This document shows positions 20,597-30,996 of a stretch of DNA of 64,000 nt, in pieces. Position numbers and translations under genes: made by a program. The stretch's first letter is position 1, and each line of letters starts with the position of its first letter. Source of the stretch: Modestobacter sp. DSM 44400. GTDB taxonomy: Bacteria > Actinomycetota > Actinomycetes > Mycobacteriales > Geodermatophilaceae. Below the pieces are notes generated by a model. That model was not told the origin of the DNA. It did no database searches and saw only the letters and a list, made by a program, of their open reading frames with translations. Where the stretch lies: contig NZ_FNOZ01000007.1 of assembly GCF_900107175.1 (NCBI RefSeq), positions 1-64,000 on the forward strand. The letters are read 5' to 3'.

Positions 20597-21163
20597 ATGG
20601 CGATTCCAGACGGTGTGCAGCGGATCGGAGGGCCGGTCCGCCACTGGGCCCGGACCCAGCAGCAGGAGTACGCACACGGGGAGCCCCGCCCGCTGGCGGG
20701 TCTGCTCGGCGCGATGGGCGTCTATCTGGGGGTGACCGCCGCCGGCGCGGCGGCGGTGCGGGCGGCGGGCAAGGAGCTGCCGACCAGGATCCCGCTCGGC
20801 GATGCCGTGCTGTTGACCGTCGCGGCCTTCCGGCTGGCGCGCACCATCGCGAAGGACCCGGTCACCAGCCCGCTGCGGGCACCGTTCACGAGCTACCAGG
20901 GCACCTCGGGCGAGGCCGAGGTGGCCGAGGAGGTTCGGGTGCACGGCGGGGTCAAGCACGCCATCGGGGAGCTCGTCACCTGCCCGTTCTGCCTGGCCCA
21001 GTGGACGGCGACCGCGCTGGTGCTCGGCTACGCAAGTGCGCCGCGGGCCACCCGCCTGGTCGGCCTGACGATGACGATGGTGGCCGGCGCCGACGTCGGG
21101 CAGTTCCTCTACGACGCCATCCAGAACGGCGCTCTGGAGTCGGACGGCGACGCGGAGTCCTGA
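20597..21163 (+). CDS. DUF1360 membrane protein
   Basis: 188 aa with predicted membrane segments at about 34-55 (LAGLLGAMGVYLGVTAAGAA) and 125-160, and the DUF1360 signature LVTCPFCLAQWTATAL with a paired Cys. Members of this family occur near sporulation and stress genes; no biochemical role is established to my knowledge. It lies 140 bp upstream of ku on the same strand, perhaps co-regulated. Confidence 0.75.
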   Translation: MAIPDGVQRIGGPVRHWARTQQQEYAHGEPRPLAGLLGAMGVYLGVTAAGAAAVRAAGKELPTRIPLGDAVLLTVAAFRLARTIAKDPVTSPLRAPFTSYQGTSGEAEVAEEVRVHGGVKHAIGELVTCPFCLAQWTATALVLGYASAPRATRLVGLTMTMVAGADVGQFLYDAIQNGALESDGDAES

Positions 21164-21303
21164 CCCGGGGGTCGCTCTGCCCCGTCGGGGTGGGATGCGG
21201 CTTCCACCAGCGCCCTCACCGCGCCAGAGGGCCGCGTCCGGACCTATCCTGCGATTTTGTCGGGCTGTCGCGGGTGACAGCTCTGCGTGGACAGGAGGCG
21301 GTC

Positions 21304-22287
21304 GTGCGGTCGATCTGGCGTGGCGCGGTCTCCTTCGGCCTGGTCTCCATCGGGGTGAAGCTGTACTCGGCGACCGAGGACCACGACATCCGGTTCCACC
21401 AGGTGCACAAGACCGACGGTGGCCGGGTGAAGTACAAGCGGGTCTGCTCGATCGACGGCGAAGAGGTCGAGTACGGCGACATCGCCAAGGGCTACGAGCT
21501 GCCCGACGGCCAGCTGGTCGTGCTCACCGACGCCGACCTCGACGAGCTGCCGCTGGGCACCAAGCACGAGATCGAGGTGCTGCAGTTCGTCGACCAGGAT
21601 CAGATCGACCCGATCCACTTCGAGAAGACGTACTACCTGGAGCCAGACGGCGTCGCCACCCGCCCCTACGTGCTGCTGCGCACTGCCCTGGAGAACGCCG
21701 GCCAGGTCGCCATCACCAAGATCGCCATCCGGCAGCGGGAGTCGCTGGCCGCGCTGCGGGTGCGCGAGGGCGTGCTCGTGCTGCACACGATGCGATGGCC
21801 CGACGAGATCCGCCGTCCCGGCTTCGCCTTCCTTGACGACGAGGTGCCGGTGCGCCCGCAGGAACTGCAGATGGCCGAGTCGCTGATCTCCACCATGGCT
21901 GGCGACTTCGACGCCGGCGCCTTCACCGACGACTACCGCGAGGCGATGACCGCCCTGCTGGAGGCCAAGCAGTCCGGCGGTGAGGTCCGGGCCGTGCCGG
22001 AGACCGCCGACACCGACGGTGGCGCGGTGGTCGACCTGATGAGCGCGCTGCGCCGCAGCGTCGAGCGGGCCGGAGGAACGGCACCGGCGGGCGACAAGGC
22101 CGAGGACGACGAGGCCCCGGCGGAGGCCCCGGCGAAGGCCCCCGCGAGGAAGGCGGCGGCGAGGAAGGCCGCCCCGACCAAGGCGCCGGCGAAGAAGGCG
22201 GCGGCCAAGGCGCCGGCGGCGAAGGCGGCCGCCAGCGAGGCCGAGAAGCCGGCGAAGCGGACCGCCCGGCCGCGCAAGACCGCCTGA
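21304..22287 (+). CDS. ku: Non-homologous end-joining protein Ku
   Basis: A homodimeric ring that binds DNA double-strand ends and recruits LigD. 327 aa from GTG 21304, with an AGGAGG ribosome site at about 21291. The family opening MRSIWRGAVSFGLVSIGVKL, then HDIRFHQVHKTDGGRVKYKR, FEKTYYLEPDG, and FLDDEVPVRPQELQMAESLI. The C-terminus (about 265-327) is a Lys/Ala-rich tail with APAKKAAAK-type repeats, known to affect DNA threading in actinobacterial Ku proteins. The two ligD parts follow immediately, making a complete end-joining locus. Confidence 0.95.
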   Translation: MRSIWRGAVSFGLVSIGVKLYSATEDHDIRFHQVHKTDGGRVKYKRVCSIDGEEVEYGDIAKGYELPDGQLVVLTDADLDELPLGTKHEIEVLQFVDQDQIDPIHFEKTYYLEPDGVATRPYVLLRTALENAGQVAITKIAIRQRESLAALRVREGVLVLHTMRWPDEIRRPGFAFLDDEVPVRPQELQMAESLISTMAGDFDAGAFTDDYREAMTALLEAKQSGGEVRAVPETADTDGGAVVDLMSALRRSVERAGGTAPAGDKAEDDEAPAEAPAKAPARKAAARKAAPTKAPAKKAAAKAPAAKAAASEAEKPAKRTARPRKTA

Positions 22288-22308
22288 TCCCCACCGCCGG
22301 TCATCCGC

Positions 22309-23823
22309 ATGCCCGCCCGCCCCGATCCGCTCGCCAGCTACCGGGCCAAGCGCGACCCGGCCCGCACCGCCGAGCCGGTCCCGCCGGCCTGGCAGCCGCT
22401 GCCGGCCGGGGACGACGACACGTTCGTGGTGCACGAGCACCACACCCCCCGTGGGCGCACCGGGGATCGGGTGCACTGGGACCTGCGGCTGGAGCGCGAC
22501 GGCGTCCTGAAGAGCTGGGCGGTGCCCAAGGGGCCGCCCACCGAGCCCGGGCTGAACCGGCTGGCCGTGCCCACCGAGGACCACCCGCTGGAGTACGCCT
22601 CCTTCAGCGGCACCATCGCCGCCGGTGAGTACGGCGGCGGGGAGGTCGGCATCTGGGACGCCGGCCGCTACGCCACCGAGAAGTGGGCCGACGACCACAT
22701 CACCGTCGCCTTCGACGGCGCCCGGCTGACCGGTCGGTACGTGCTGTTCCGGCTGCCTGACGGAACCTGGAACGTGCGCAAGCTGGACCACACACCTCCA
22801 GTGGGGAACCCGACGCCTGCGGCGCGCCCTGCCGATCCGACCTCGGGTGCCCCGGTCGCCCCCGGCGTCCCGGAGGACCTGACCCCGATGCTGGCCGCCG
22901 CCGGCGAGCTGCCTCTCGACACCGACCAGCGGTGGGGCTTCGAATTCAAGTGGGACGGCGTCCGCGCGCTCGCGCACGTGCGAAACGGCCGGCTCAGCCT
23001 GCGTGCCCGCAGCGGCAACGACGTCACCGGCACCTATCCCGAGCTCGGCCGGCTGCCCGCGGCGCTGACCGGGCACGACGCCGTACTGGACGGCGAGGTC
23101 GTCACCTTCGACGCGGCCGGGCGCCCGGACTTCGGCCTCCTGCAGGGCCGGATCCACCGGCGCGGCCCGGAGGTCGCCCGGCTGGCCGCAGCCGCGCCGG
23201 TCAGCTATCTGGTCTTCGACCTGCTCGCCTGGGACGGCGAGAGCCTGCTCTCGCTGCCCTACACGGAGCGCCGCGAGCGGCTGAACGCCCTCGGGCTGGC
23301 GGCTGACCGCTGGGTCCCCACGCCGTGGTTCCGCGGAGGCGGGTCGGGGGTGCAGGCGGCCAGCCTGGAGAACGGGCTGGAGGGCATCGTCGCCAAGCGG
23401 CTGGACGGGCCGTATCGGCCGGGCGGGCGGGGGCCGGACTGGCGCAAGGTGAAGAACATCCGTACCCAGGCGGTCGTCGTCGGCGGCTGGCGGCCCGGGG
23501 CTGGACGGCGGGCCGGCGGCATCGGGTCGCTGCTGGTGGGGGTGCACGACGACACCGGCGCCTTCGTGTTCGCCGGCCACGTCGGCACGGGCTTCACCGG
23601 CAAGATGCTGGCCGACCTGGGCGCGGCGGTCACCGCACGCCTCACGTCGCCGTTCACCGACGCGCTGCCACGGGAGGTCACCCGCGACGCGCAGTGGGTG
23701 GAGCCGGGGCTGGTGGGGGAGGTGGCTTTCACGGAGTGGACCCGGGAGGGCCGGCTGCGGCACCCCTCGTGGCGGGGCCTGCGGGACGATGTCGTCCCGG
23801 CCGACGTGGTGGTCGAGCCGTGA
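22309..23823 (+). CDS. ligD: ATP-dependent DNA ligase LigD, 3'-phosphoesterase plus ligase domains
   Basis: 504 aa. Residues ~35-165 are the 3'-phosphoesterase domain (HHTPRGRTGDRVHWDLRLER, EYASFSGTIAAGEYGGGEV). From ~195 comes the adenylating ligase with motif I FEFKWDGVRA (nucleophilic Lys214), DAVLDGEVVTFD, and NGLEGIVAKRLDGPYRPG, then the OB domain. The polymerase domain present in fused LigD is absent here and is encoded by the next gene, which overlaps by 4 nt (GTGA). With Ku upstream this seals double-strand breaks. Confidence 0.94.
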   Translation: MPARPDPLASYRAKRDPARTAEPVPPAWQPLPAGDDDTFVVHEHHTPRGRTGDRVHWDLRLERDGVLKSWAVPKGPPTEPGLNRLAVPTEDHPLEYASFSGTIAAGEYGGGEVGIWDAGRYATEKWADDHITVAFDGARLTGRYVLFRLPDGTWNVRKLDHTPPVGNPTPAARPADPTSGAPVAPGVPEDLTPMLAAAGELPLDTDQRWGFEFKWDGVRALAHVRNGRLSLRARSGNDVTGTYPELGRLPAALTGHDAVLDGEVVTFDAAGRPDFGLLQGRIHRRGPEVARLAAAAPVSYLVFDLLAWDGESLLSLPYTERRERLNALGLAADRWVPTPWFRGGGSGVQAASLENGLEGIVAKRLDGPYRPGGRGPDWRKVKNIRTQAVVVGGWRPGAGRRAGGIGSLLVGVHDDTGAFVFAGHVGTGFTGKMLADLGAAVTARLTSPFTDALPREVTRDAQWVEPGLVGEVAFTEWTREGRLRHPSWRGLRDDVVPADVVVEP

Positions 23824-24740
23824 GTCGCCAGCGCGTGCACATCGAGGGCCGCCAGCTCGAGGTGTCCAACCTGGACAAGGTGCTCTTCCCGGAGGTGGGG
23901 TTCACCAAGGCGCAGGTCATCGACTACTACGTCCGGATCGCTCCGGTGCTGCTGCCGCACGTCGCCGGCCGGCCGGTCACCTTCACCCGCTGGCCGAACG
24001 GGGTCGACGGGCAGGCCTTCTTCGAGAAGAACAGCGGCCGGCACGCCCCCGCCTGGGTGCGGTCGGCCACCGTTCCCTCACCGGGCAGCAGCAAGGGCCG
24101 GGAAACACTGGACATGGTGCTTTTGACCGCCGTCCCGGACCTGGTCTGGTCGGCCAACCTGGCCGCGCTCGAGGTGCACGTGCCGCAGTGGCGGCTCGAC
24201 GCCGCGGGCCGGGCCGAGCTTCCCGACCTGCTGGTGCTCGACCTCGATCCGGGCCCGGGCACCGGCGTGACGGAGTGCGCCCGGGTCGGCCACCGGTTGC
24301 GTGAGCGCCTGGTCGCCGACGGGCTCGACCCGGTGGTCAAGACCTCGGGCTCGAAGGGGCTGCAGGTCTACGCGCCCATCGTCTGCGAGGACGCCGACCA
24401 CCCCAGCCGGTACGCCAAGTCGCTGGCCCAGGGGCTCATCCGGGAGACGCCCGAGGACGTCGTCTGGCGGATGGAGAAGGCGCTGCGCCCGGGCAAGGTG
24501 CTGGTCGACTGGAGCCAGAACAACACGGCCAAGACGACCGTGGCGCCCTACTCGCTGCGCGCCCGGGCCGGCGCAACGGTGTCCACGCCGATCAGCTGGG
24601 CCGAACTCGACGCCGTCCGCGACGGTGCCGACCCGGCGACCGTTCGGTTCGACACCGCGGCGGTCCTCGCCCGGGTCGACGAGCTCGGCGACCTGTTCGA
24701 CATCGCGGCCCGGCGCCGGGGCGCCCTGCCCCCGGGTTGA
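23820..24740 (+). CDS. LigD-type polymerase (primase-polymerase) domain protein
   Basis: 306 aa, a stand-alone NHEJ polymerase that fills gaps and adds (ribo)nucleotides at breaks. Start GTG 23820 overlaps the ligase stop. Conserved features: VSNLDKVLFPEVGFTKAQVI, RPVTFTRWPNGVDGQAFFEK, the metal-binding LVLDLDPG (Asp141, Asp143), and TSGSKGLQVYAPI. The C-terminal DWSQNNTAKTTVAPYSLRAR is also typical. Coupled to the ligase-phosphoesterase gene, so the three LigD activities are supplied by two polypeptides. Confidence 0.93.
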   Translation: MSRQRVHIEGRQLEVSNLDKVLFPEVGFTKAQVIDYYVRIAPVLLPHVAGRPVTFTRWPNGVDGQAFFEKNSGRHAPAWVRSATVPSPGSSKGRETLDMVLLTAVPDLVWSANLAALEVHVPQWRLDAAGRAELPDLLVLDLDPGPGTGVTECARVGHRLRERLVADGLDPVVKTSGSKGLQVYAPIVCEDADHPSRYAKSLAQGLIRETPEDVVWRMEKALRPGKVLVDWSQNNTAKTTVAPYSLRARAGATVSTPISWAELDAVRDGADPATVRFDTAAVLARVDELGDLFDIAARRRGALPPG

Positions 24741-24774
24741 CCCGCTGTCCGGCCGATGTGGCCACTTTGGCACC

Positions 24775-25665
24775 ATGCGCCGCGTGTCCGCCCCCGACTT
24801 CCGGAAGGCCCGCTTGACCGACGTCGGCCGCCTCGTCGTCCGCTGCCCGGACCGGCCGGGGATCGTCGCCGTCCTGAGCGGGCTGATGGCCCAGGCGGGG
24901 GCCAACATCATCGACTCCCAGCAGCACTCCTCCGACCCCTCGGGCGGCACCTTCACTCTGCGGCTGGAGTTCTTCCTCGCCGACCTGGCCACCCGCCGGT
25001 CCGACCTGGAGGCCGGGCTGGCCGCGTTGGCGGGGGAGTGGCAGCTGACCTGGCGACTCACCGAGGCCGCGCACCGGCCCCGGCTGGCGGTCTTCGTGTC
25101 CAAGGCCGACCACGGGCTGCAGGAACTGCTCTACCGGGTCGGCTCGGGGGACCTGCGGGCCGAGATCGCCGTCATCGTGTCCAATCACCCCGACCTCGAG
25201 CCGGTGGCCCGCGTGCACGGGGTGCCGTTCCACCACGTGCCGGTCACCCCGCAGACCAAGGCCGAGGCCGAGGCCCGTGCGCTGAAACTGGTCGGGGACG
25301 CGGACCTGGTGGTGCTGGCCCGGTACATGCAGGTCGTGTCGGCGGACTTCTGCAGCCGCTTCCCCGAGCGGCTGATCAACATCCACCACAGCTTCCTGCC
25401 GGCCTTCGTCGGTGCGAACCCGTACCAGGCGGCGGCCGACCGGGGTGTGAAGCTGATCGGCGCCACTGCGCACTACGTGACCGCGGAGCTCGACGCCGGG
25501 CCGATCATCGAGCAGGAGGTCGCCCGGATCGACCACCGCGCCACCGTCGAGGACATGCGTCGGGTGGGCCGCTACGTCGAGCGCCAGGTGCTCGCCCAGG
25601 CGGTCACCTGGCACGTGGAGGATCGGATCATCGTGGACGGCGCCAAGACCATCGTCTTCGCGTGA
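24775..25665 (+). CDS. purU: Formyltetrahydrofolate deformylase
   Basis: It hydrolyses 10-formyl-THF to formate and THF, balancing the one-carbon pool and feeding purine synthesis. 296 aa: N-terminal ACT domain (LVVRCPDRPGIVAVLSGLMA) and C-terminal formyl-transferase fold with catalytic Asn/His in LINIHHSFLPAF (about 202-204) and Asp240 in AELDAGPII. ATG 24775 is used; GTG 24784 is an alternative. It lies 34 bp after the polymerase gene on the same strand, with no obvious functional link. Confidence 0.93.
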   Translation: MRRVSAPDFRKARLTDVGRLVVRCPDRPGIVAVLSGLMAQAGANIIDSQQHSSDPSGGTFTLRLEFFLADLATRRSDLEAGLAALAGEWQLTWRLTEAAHRPRLAVFVSKADHGLQELLYRVGSGDLRAEIAVIVSNHPDLEPVARVHGVPFHHVPVTPQTKAEAEARALKLVGDADLVVLARYMQVVSADFCSRFPERLINIHHSFLPAFVGANPYQAAADRGVKLIGATAHYVTAELDAGPIIEQEVARIDHRATVEDMRRVGRYVERQVLAQAVTWHVEDRIIVDGAKTIVFA

Positions 25666-25687
25666 GCCGCCCCGCCACCCGCGGGCA

Positions 25688-25739
25688 TAGGAAGCTCTCC
25701 ACCCGGTTCTCGGCCGGAAACCGGGTGGAAAGCTTCCTA
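25688..25739. terminator. Large intergenic palindrome, 21-bp arms
   Basis: TAGGAAGCTCTCCACCCGGTT (25688-25708) pairs with 25719-25739 with a single mismatch around a 10-nt loop. It follows purU by 22 bp. Both neighbours point the same way, so it probably ends purU transcription, but the arm length is more than a terminator needs. Confidence 0.65.
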
Positions 25740-25766
25740 CGCCTCGCCCCGCCGGGGTCCCCTTCT

Positions 25767-25781
25767 CTTGACTCAGTCAAG
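25767..25781. promoter_or_regulatory. Fur-type operator overlapping the furA-katA promoter
   Basis: CTTGACTcAGTCAAG is a perfect 7-1-7 dyad. Its TTGACT can serve as a -35 box, with a weak -10 about 17 bp on, close to the ATG at 25805. Placement immediately before a fur-family gene suggests autoregulation, as for FurA/CatR systems. Confidence 0.6.
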
Positions 25782-25804
25782 ACAACCGGGTTGAGTGGCT
25801 GGCG

Positions 25805-26271
25805 ATGGAGACGACCTGGGAGCACCGCCTGCGCTCGGCGGGGCTGCGCGTGACGCGGCCCCGGCTGTCCGTGCTCGGTGTCCTCGCCGAGCACTCGCAC
25901 GTCGACGCCGACACCATCGCCACCGCCGCCCGCGTCGTGCACCCGTCGATCTCGCCGCAGGCGGTCTACGGGGTGCTCAAAGCCCTGGTCGGCGGAGGTC
26001 TGGCCCGCCGTATCGAGCCCGCCGGCGCGCCGGCGCTCTACGAGCTGCGGGTCGGCGACAACCACCACCACCTGGTCTGCCGGGAGTGCGGGGACGTCGC
26101 CGACGTCGACTGCGCCGTGGGGGCGGCTCCGTGCCTTACCCCCTCGGACGCGGCCGGGTTCGTCGTCGATGAGGCCGAGGTCGTCTTCTGGGGACTCTGC
26201 GCGGGCTGTCAGGTCGCGCGCAGGCAGCACGGGTACGGAGCTGGGATCGCAATCCGAGGAGGAGCAACAGC

Positions 26272-26275
<4 letters not shown>
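25805..26275 (+). CDS. Fur-family transcriptional regulator (FurA/CatR-like)
   Basis: 156 aa: winged helix ([40 protein letters not shown]) and the metal-binding dimerisation domain with [17 protein letters not shown] and C-terminal LCAGCQ, giving two CxxC pairs. Its stop overlaps the katA start (ATGA), the arrangement seen with peroxide-sensing FurA/CatR repressors of catalase genes. It is expected to repress the pair until oxidised, acting at the dyad 24 bp upstream. Confidence 0.9.
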
Positions 26276-27939
<1,664 letters not shown>

Positions 27940-27958
27940 CGTCAGCCTGACCGGCAGG

Positions 27959-28003
27959 ACACTGCGGGCCGCCTCCGGATTCCCCGGGGGCGGCCCGCAG
28001 TGT
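27959..28003. terminator. katA terminator, 15-bp stem
   Basis: ACACTGCGGGCCGCC and its exact complement with a 15-nt loop, followed by TGTTCG. It lies between katA and the convergent PAC2 gene and probably works for both. Confidence 0.8.
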
Positions 28004-28055
28004 TGTTCGTGGCGTACGTGCTGCGCACCGACCCGTGTCCAGCGGGGGGCCGCCC

Positions 28056-29009
28056 TCAGTCGCGGGGGCGTTTGCGGTCCTGCTCGGCGAGGAACTGCTC
28101 GATCTGGGCGCCGATCTCCTCACCGCTGGGCACCTCGCCGGCCGAGCCGAGCAGGTCGGTGGACTCCCGGGCAGAGGTGAACGAGTCGTACTGCTCCTCG
28201 AGGGCGGCGACCACGGCGGTGTTCTCCACCGAGCGGCCGATCTGCTCGTCGATCTCGGTGCGGTTGGCTTCGGCGGCCTCGCGCAGCGTCTCGGTGGGCA
28301 CGTGCAGCCCGGTGAGCCGGTGCAGCTGCTCGAGCAGGGTGAGCGAGGCGGCGGGATAGGTCGCCTGCGCCAGGTAGTGCGGAACGTGCGCGGCGACACC
28401 GAGGGCGTCCACCCCGCCCTCGCCCAGCCGCAGCTCCAACAGCGCGCCGGCGCTGCCCGGGATGCGCATCTCGCCCCAGTAGACCGGATAGGCCTCGATC
28501 AGCTGTCGGCGCGTGGCATGCGCGGTCACGGTGACCGGCCGGGTGTGCGGCACCGGCATCGGGATGGCGTGCAGCGCGACCACCGAGGTGACGCCGAAGG
28601 CCTCGACGAGCTGCAGTACCGCGGCGCTGAACCGCTCCCACGCGTAATCCGGCTCGGTGCCGTGCAGCAGCAGGAACGGGGTGCCGGCGTCGTCCTCGAC
28701 GGCGTAGAGGTCGATCGCCGGTGAGGTGATCGACTCGTACCGGTCGCCGGAGAAGACCATCCGCGGTCGGTGCCCGCGGTAGTCGACCAGGGCGTCGACG
28801 TCGAAACGGGCGATGACCTGGTGCGGGAGGCTGGCCAGCAGGTGCGACCCGGCCAGCGCCCCGGCGTGGGCGGCGTCGAAGTCACCGGCGAGGTCGTGCA
28901 CCAGTACCAGAACGCCCCGGTCGGCGGGCTCGCCGACCGCCGCCTCCCGGGCGAGCAGCTGCTCGGCCTCGGGGAGCACCTCGACGAGGTCCTCCGGTCG
29001 CTGGCGCAC
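28056..29009 (-). CDS. PAC2 family protein
   Basis: 317 aa from GTG 29009 with GGGAGGA 6 nt upstream. It matches the actinobacterial PAC2 family (named after proteasome-assembly chaperone 2): GVLVLVHDLAGDFDAAHAGA, LVDYRGHRPRMVFSGDRYES, VTSVVALHAIPMPVPHTRP, LGVAAHVPHYLAQATYPAAS. The last ~60 residues are charged and helical. Function in bacteria is not established; the name reflects the fold only. It stands between katA and an AI-2E-type permease. Confidence 0.85.
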   Translation of the reverse strand: MRQRPEDLVEVLPEAEQLLAREAAVGEPADRGVLVLVHDLAGDFDAAHAGALAGSHLLASLPHQVIARFDVDALVDYRGHRPRMVFSGDRYESITSPAIDLYAVEDDAGTPFLLLHGTEPDYAWERFSAAVLQLVEAFGVTSVVALHAIPMPVPHTRPVTVTAHATRRQLIEAYPVYWGEMRIPGSAGALLELRLGEGGVDALGVAAHVPHYLAQATYPAASLTLLEQLHRLTGLHVPTETLREAAEANRTEIDEQIGRSVENTAVVAALEEQYDSFTSARESTDLLGSAGEVPSGEEIGAQIEQFLAEQDRKRPRD

Positions 29010-29042
29010 TGTGGGTCCTCCCGCTCGGTCGGTCCAGCTCTT

Positions 29043-30404
29043 CTAGCGGTGAAGCCGGAGCAGGCGCCGGGCATTCCCGAGCACGGTCCGGGAGCCGCGC
29101 GCACCGCTGGCCGAGGCCCCGGCCAGCGCCGGCGCGACGCCCTCGGCGTCGGGGTTGGCCGGGGCCTCCTCCTCGGCCGGCCGGCGCACCAGCTGGGCGC
29201 CGGAGGAGTCGCCGGTGAGCTGTTGGCTGGTGCCGTCTGCGTCCACCTCCGGGGCGAGCCCGTCGAGCTGGTCACGGCCGTAGCGGTAGGCCACGGCGAT
29301 CAGCGCGGTCACCGGGACCGCCAGGAAGGCCCCGATGATGCCGGCGAGGCTGCTGCCTGCGGTCACCGCGAGGATCACCACGGCGGCGTGCAGGTTCAGC
29401 CCGCGGCCCTGGATGATCGGCTGCAGGACGTTGCCCTCCAGCTGCTGCACCAGTAGCACGACGACCAGGATCCAGATCGCGGTGCTGACCCCGTTGCTGA
29501 CCAACGCGATCAGGATCGCGAATGAGCCGGCCACGAAGGCGCCGATGATCGGGACGAAGGCGCCGAAGAAGGTCAGCACGGTCAGCGGCAGCACCAGTGG
29601 CACGCCGAAGAACAGCAGGCCGAGCCCGATGAAGAAGGCGTCGACGAACCCGACGAGCGCCTGTTGGCGGATGAATTCCGACAGGGTCGTCCATGCCTTC
29701 GCCGACAGCGCCGCGATGTGCGGTGCCGCGCGGGCGCCGGTCTGCGCCGCCAGCCAGGGGGTCCAGCGCGGGCCGTCCTTGAGGAAGAAGAACGCCAGGA
29801 CGAGCGCCAGCACCAGGTTGATCAGGACGTTGCCGACGGTGGTGGCCGTGGTGACCGCGTAGCCGGCGATGTTCTGCGCGTTGCTCTGCACGCTGTTGAT
29901 TACCGAGTCGACGGCATTGCCGATCTGCTGGTCACCGAGGTTGAACGGCGGGCCCGCGATGTACTCCTGCAGCTGCTGCAGTCCGCCGGTGACCCCGTTG
30001 GCGAGGTCCTCGACCTGGCTGATGACCTGCGGTGCGATCACCGCGATGATCCCGCCGAGGGCGCCCAGGAAGACCAGCAGCACGACGATGCTGGCCAGCG
30101 CCGCCGGCCAGCCGTGCTTACGCAGGAACCGGGTCGGCGGCCACAGCACCGTGGTGAACAACAGGCCCAGGACGACGGGCAGGAGGACGACCCAGAGCTT
30201 GCCCAGCACGTAGCCGACCACGATGAGGGCGGCGACGATGAGCAGGAGCTGGCCGGAGGCCGTGGCCACCCGCCGGCTGGCGCGCTGCAGCTTCTCCGCC
30301 CGGTCGGGGCCGGGGACGGGGGCCTTGGTGGTGGCGGTGCCCGTGTCGGCGTTGGTGCTCCCGTGGGGGACCGGGACGGCGGACTCGCCGGGACTGTCAG
30401 GCAT
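29043..30404 (-). CDS. AI-2E family (PerM-like) transporter
   Basis: 453 aa from ATG 30404. After a ~55-residue hydrophilic start come paired helices (TASGQLLLIVAALIVVGYVL, WVVLLPVVLGLLFTTVLW), a loop region, and the C-terminal cluster VPLVLPLTVLTFFGAFVPII, GAFVAGSFAILIALVSN and LVQQLEGNVLQPIIQGRGLN, diagnostic of the AI-2E/PerM family. The substrate cannot be deduced; members export small molecules or act as Na+/H+ antiporters. The cytoplasmic tail is ~60 residues. Confidence 0.88.
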   Translation of the reverse strand: MPDSPGESAVPVPHGSTNADTGTATTKAPVPGPDRAEKLQRASRRVATASGQLLLIVAALIVVGYVLGKLWVVLLPVVLGLLFTTVLWPPTRFLRKHGWPAALASIVVLLVFLGALGGIIAVIAPQVISQVEDLANGVTGGLQQLQEYIAGPPFNLGDQQIGNAVDSVINSVQSNAQNIAGYAVTTATTVGNVLINLVLALVLAFFFLKDGPRWTPWLAAQTGARAAPHIAALSAKAWTTLSEFIRQQALVGFVDAFFIGLGLLFFGVPLVLPLTVLTFFGAFVPIIGAFVAGSFAILIALVSNGVSTAIWILVVVLLVQQLEGNVLQPIIQGRGLNLHAAVVILAVTAGSSLAGIIGAFLAVPVTALIAVAYRYGRDQLDGLAPEVDADGTSQQLTGDSSGAQLVRRPAEEEAPANPDAEGVAPALAGASASGARGSRTVLGNARRLLRLHR

Positions 30405-30490
30405 GCGTCGATCCCAACACACCCACCCCCCGGACACCGGGTGAGCGGTGCGCCGCCGGAAGTGTCGGGAGACGGTCGTAGGTTGCCGGC

Positions 30491-30958
30491 ATGCCGACGA
30501 CCGCTACCGCCGACCGCGTCGACCGCGACGAGCTGCTCGCCTTCCTCCGACCCCGCCACCGCGCCGTGCTGATGACCCGCCGGGGCGACGGCAGCCCCCA
30601 GCTGTCGCCGGTCACCTACGGCGTCGACGCCGAGGGGCGGGTCGTCGTGTCCACCTATCCGCAGCGGGCCAAGGTGGTCAACGTCCGCCGCGACCCAGCG
30701 GTGTCGCTGTGCGTGCTCTCCGACGAGTGGGACGGGCCGTGGGTGCAGCTGGACGGTGCGACGGAGGTGCTGGACCTGCCCGAGGCGCTGGAACCACTGG
30801 TCGAGTACTTCCGGTCGATCAGCGGCGAGCACCCCGACTGGGACGAGTACCGCGCTGCGATGGCGCGGCAGGGCAAGTCGCTGGTGCGCGTCACCGTGGA
30901 GCGCTGGGGCCCGGTCGCCACCGGCGGCTTTCCACCCTCCGTGGTCGACAAGGCCTGA
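30491..30958 (+). CDS. PPOX-class F420-dependent oxidoreductase family protein
   Basis: 155 aa split-barrel protein: LLAFLRPRHRAVLMTRRGDG, QLSPVTYGVDAEGRVVVSTY, RAKVVNVRRDPAVSLCVLSD, then a gap and PVATGGFPPSVV. It corresponds to the short actinobacterial FDOR/PPOX proteins that bind F420 or flavin. Substrate unknown. Divergent from the AI-2E gene by 86 bp. Confidence 0.82.
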   Translation: MPTTATADRVDRDELLAFLRPRHRAVLMTRRGDGSPQLSPVTYGVDAEGRVVVSTYPQRAKVVNVRRDPAVSLCVLSDEWDGPWVQLDGATEVLDLPEALEPLVEYFRSISGEHPDWDEYRAAMARQGKSLVRVTVERWGPVATGGFPPSVVDKA

Positions 30959-30959
30959 G

Positions 30960-30981
30960 CCTTGCTCTACGTCAGGCAAGG
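30960..30981. promoter_or_regulatory. Inverted repeat CCTTGC-N10-GCAAGG ahead of an HTH gene
   Basis: Perfect 6-bp arms, followed by a further CTTG half-site, lie 15 bp before the GTG of the regulator at 30997. Candidate autoregulatory operator. Confidence 0.5.
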
Positions 30982-30996
30982 TGCTTAACTTGCGGG

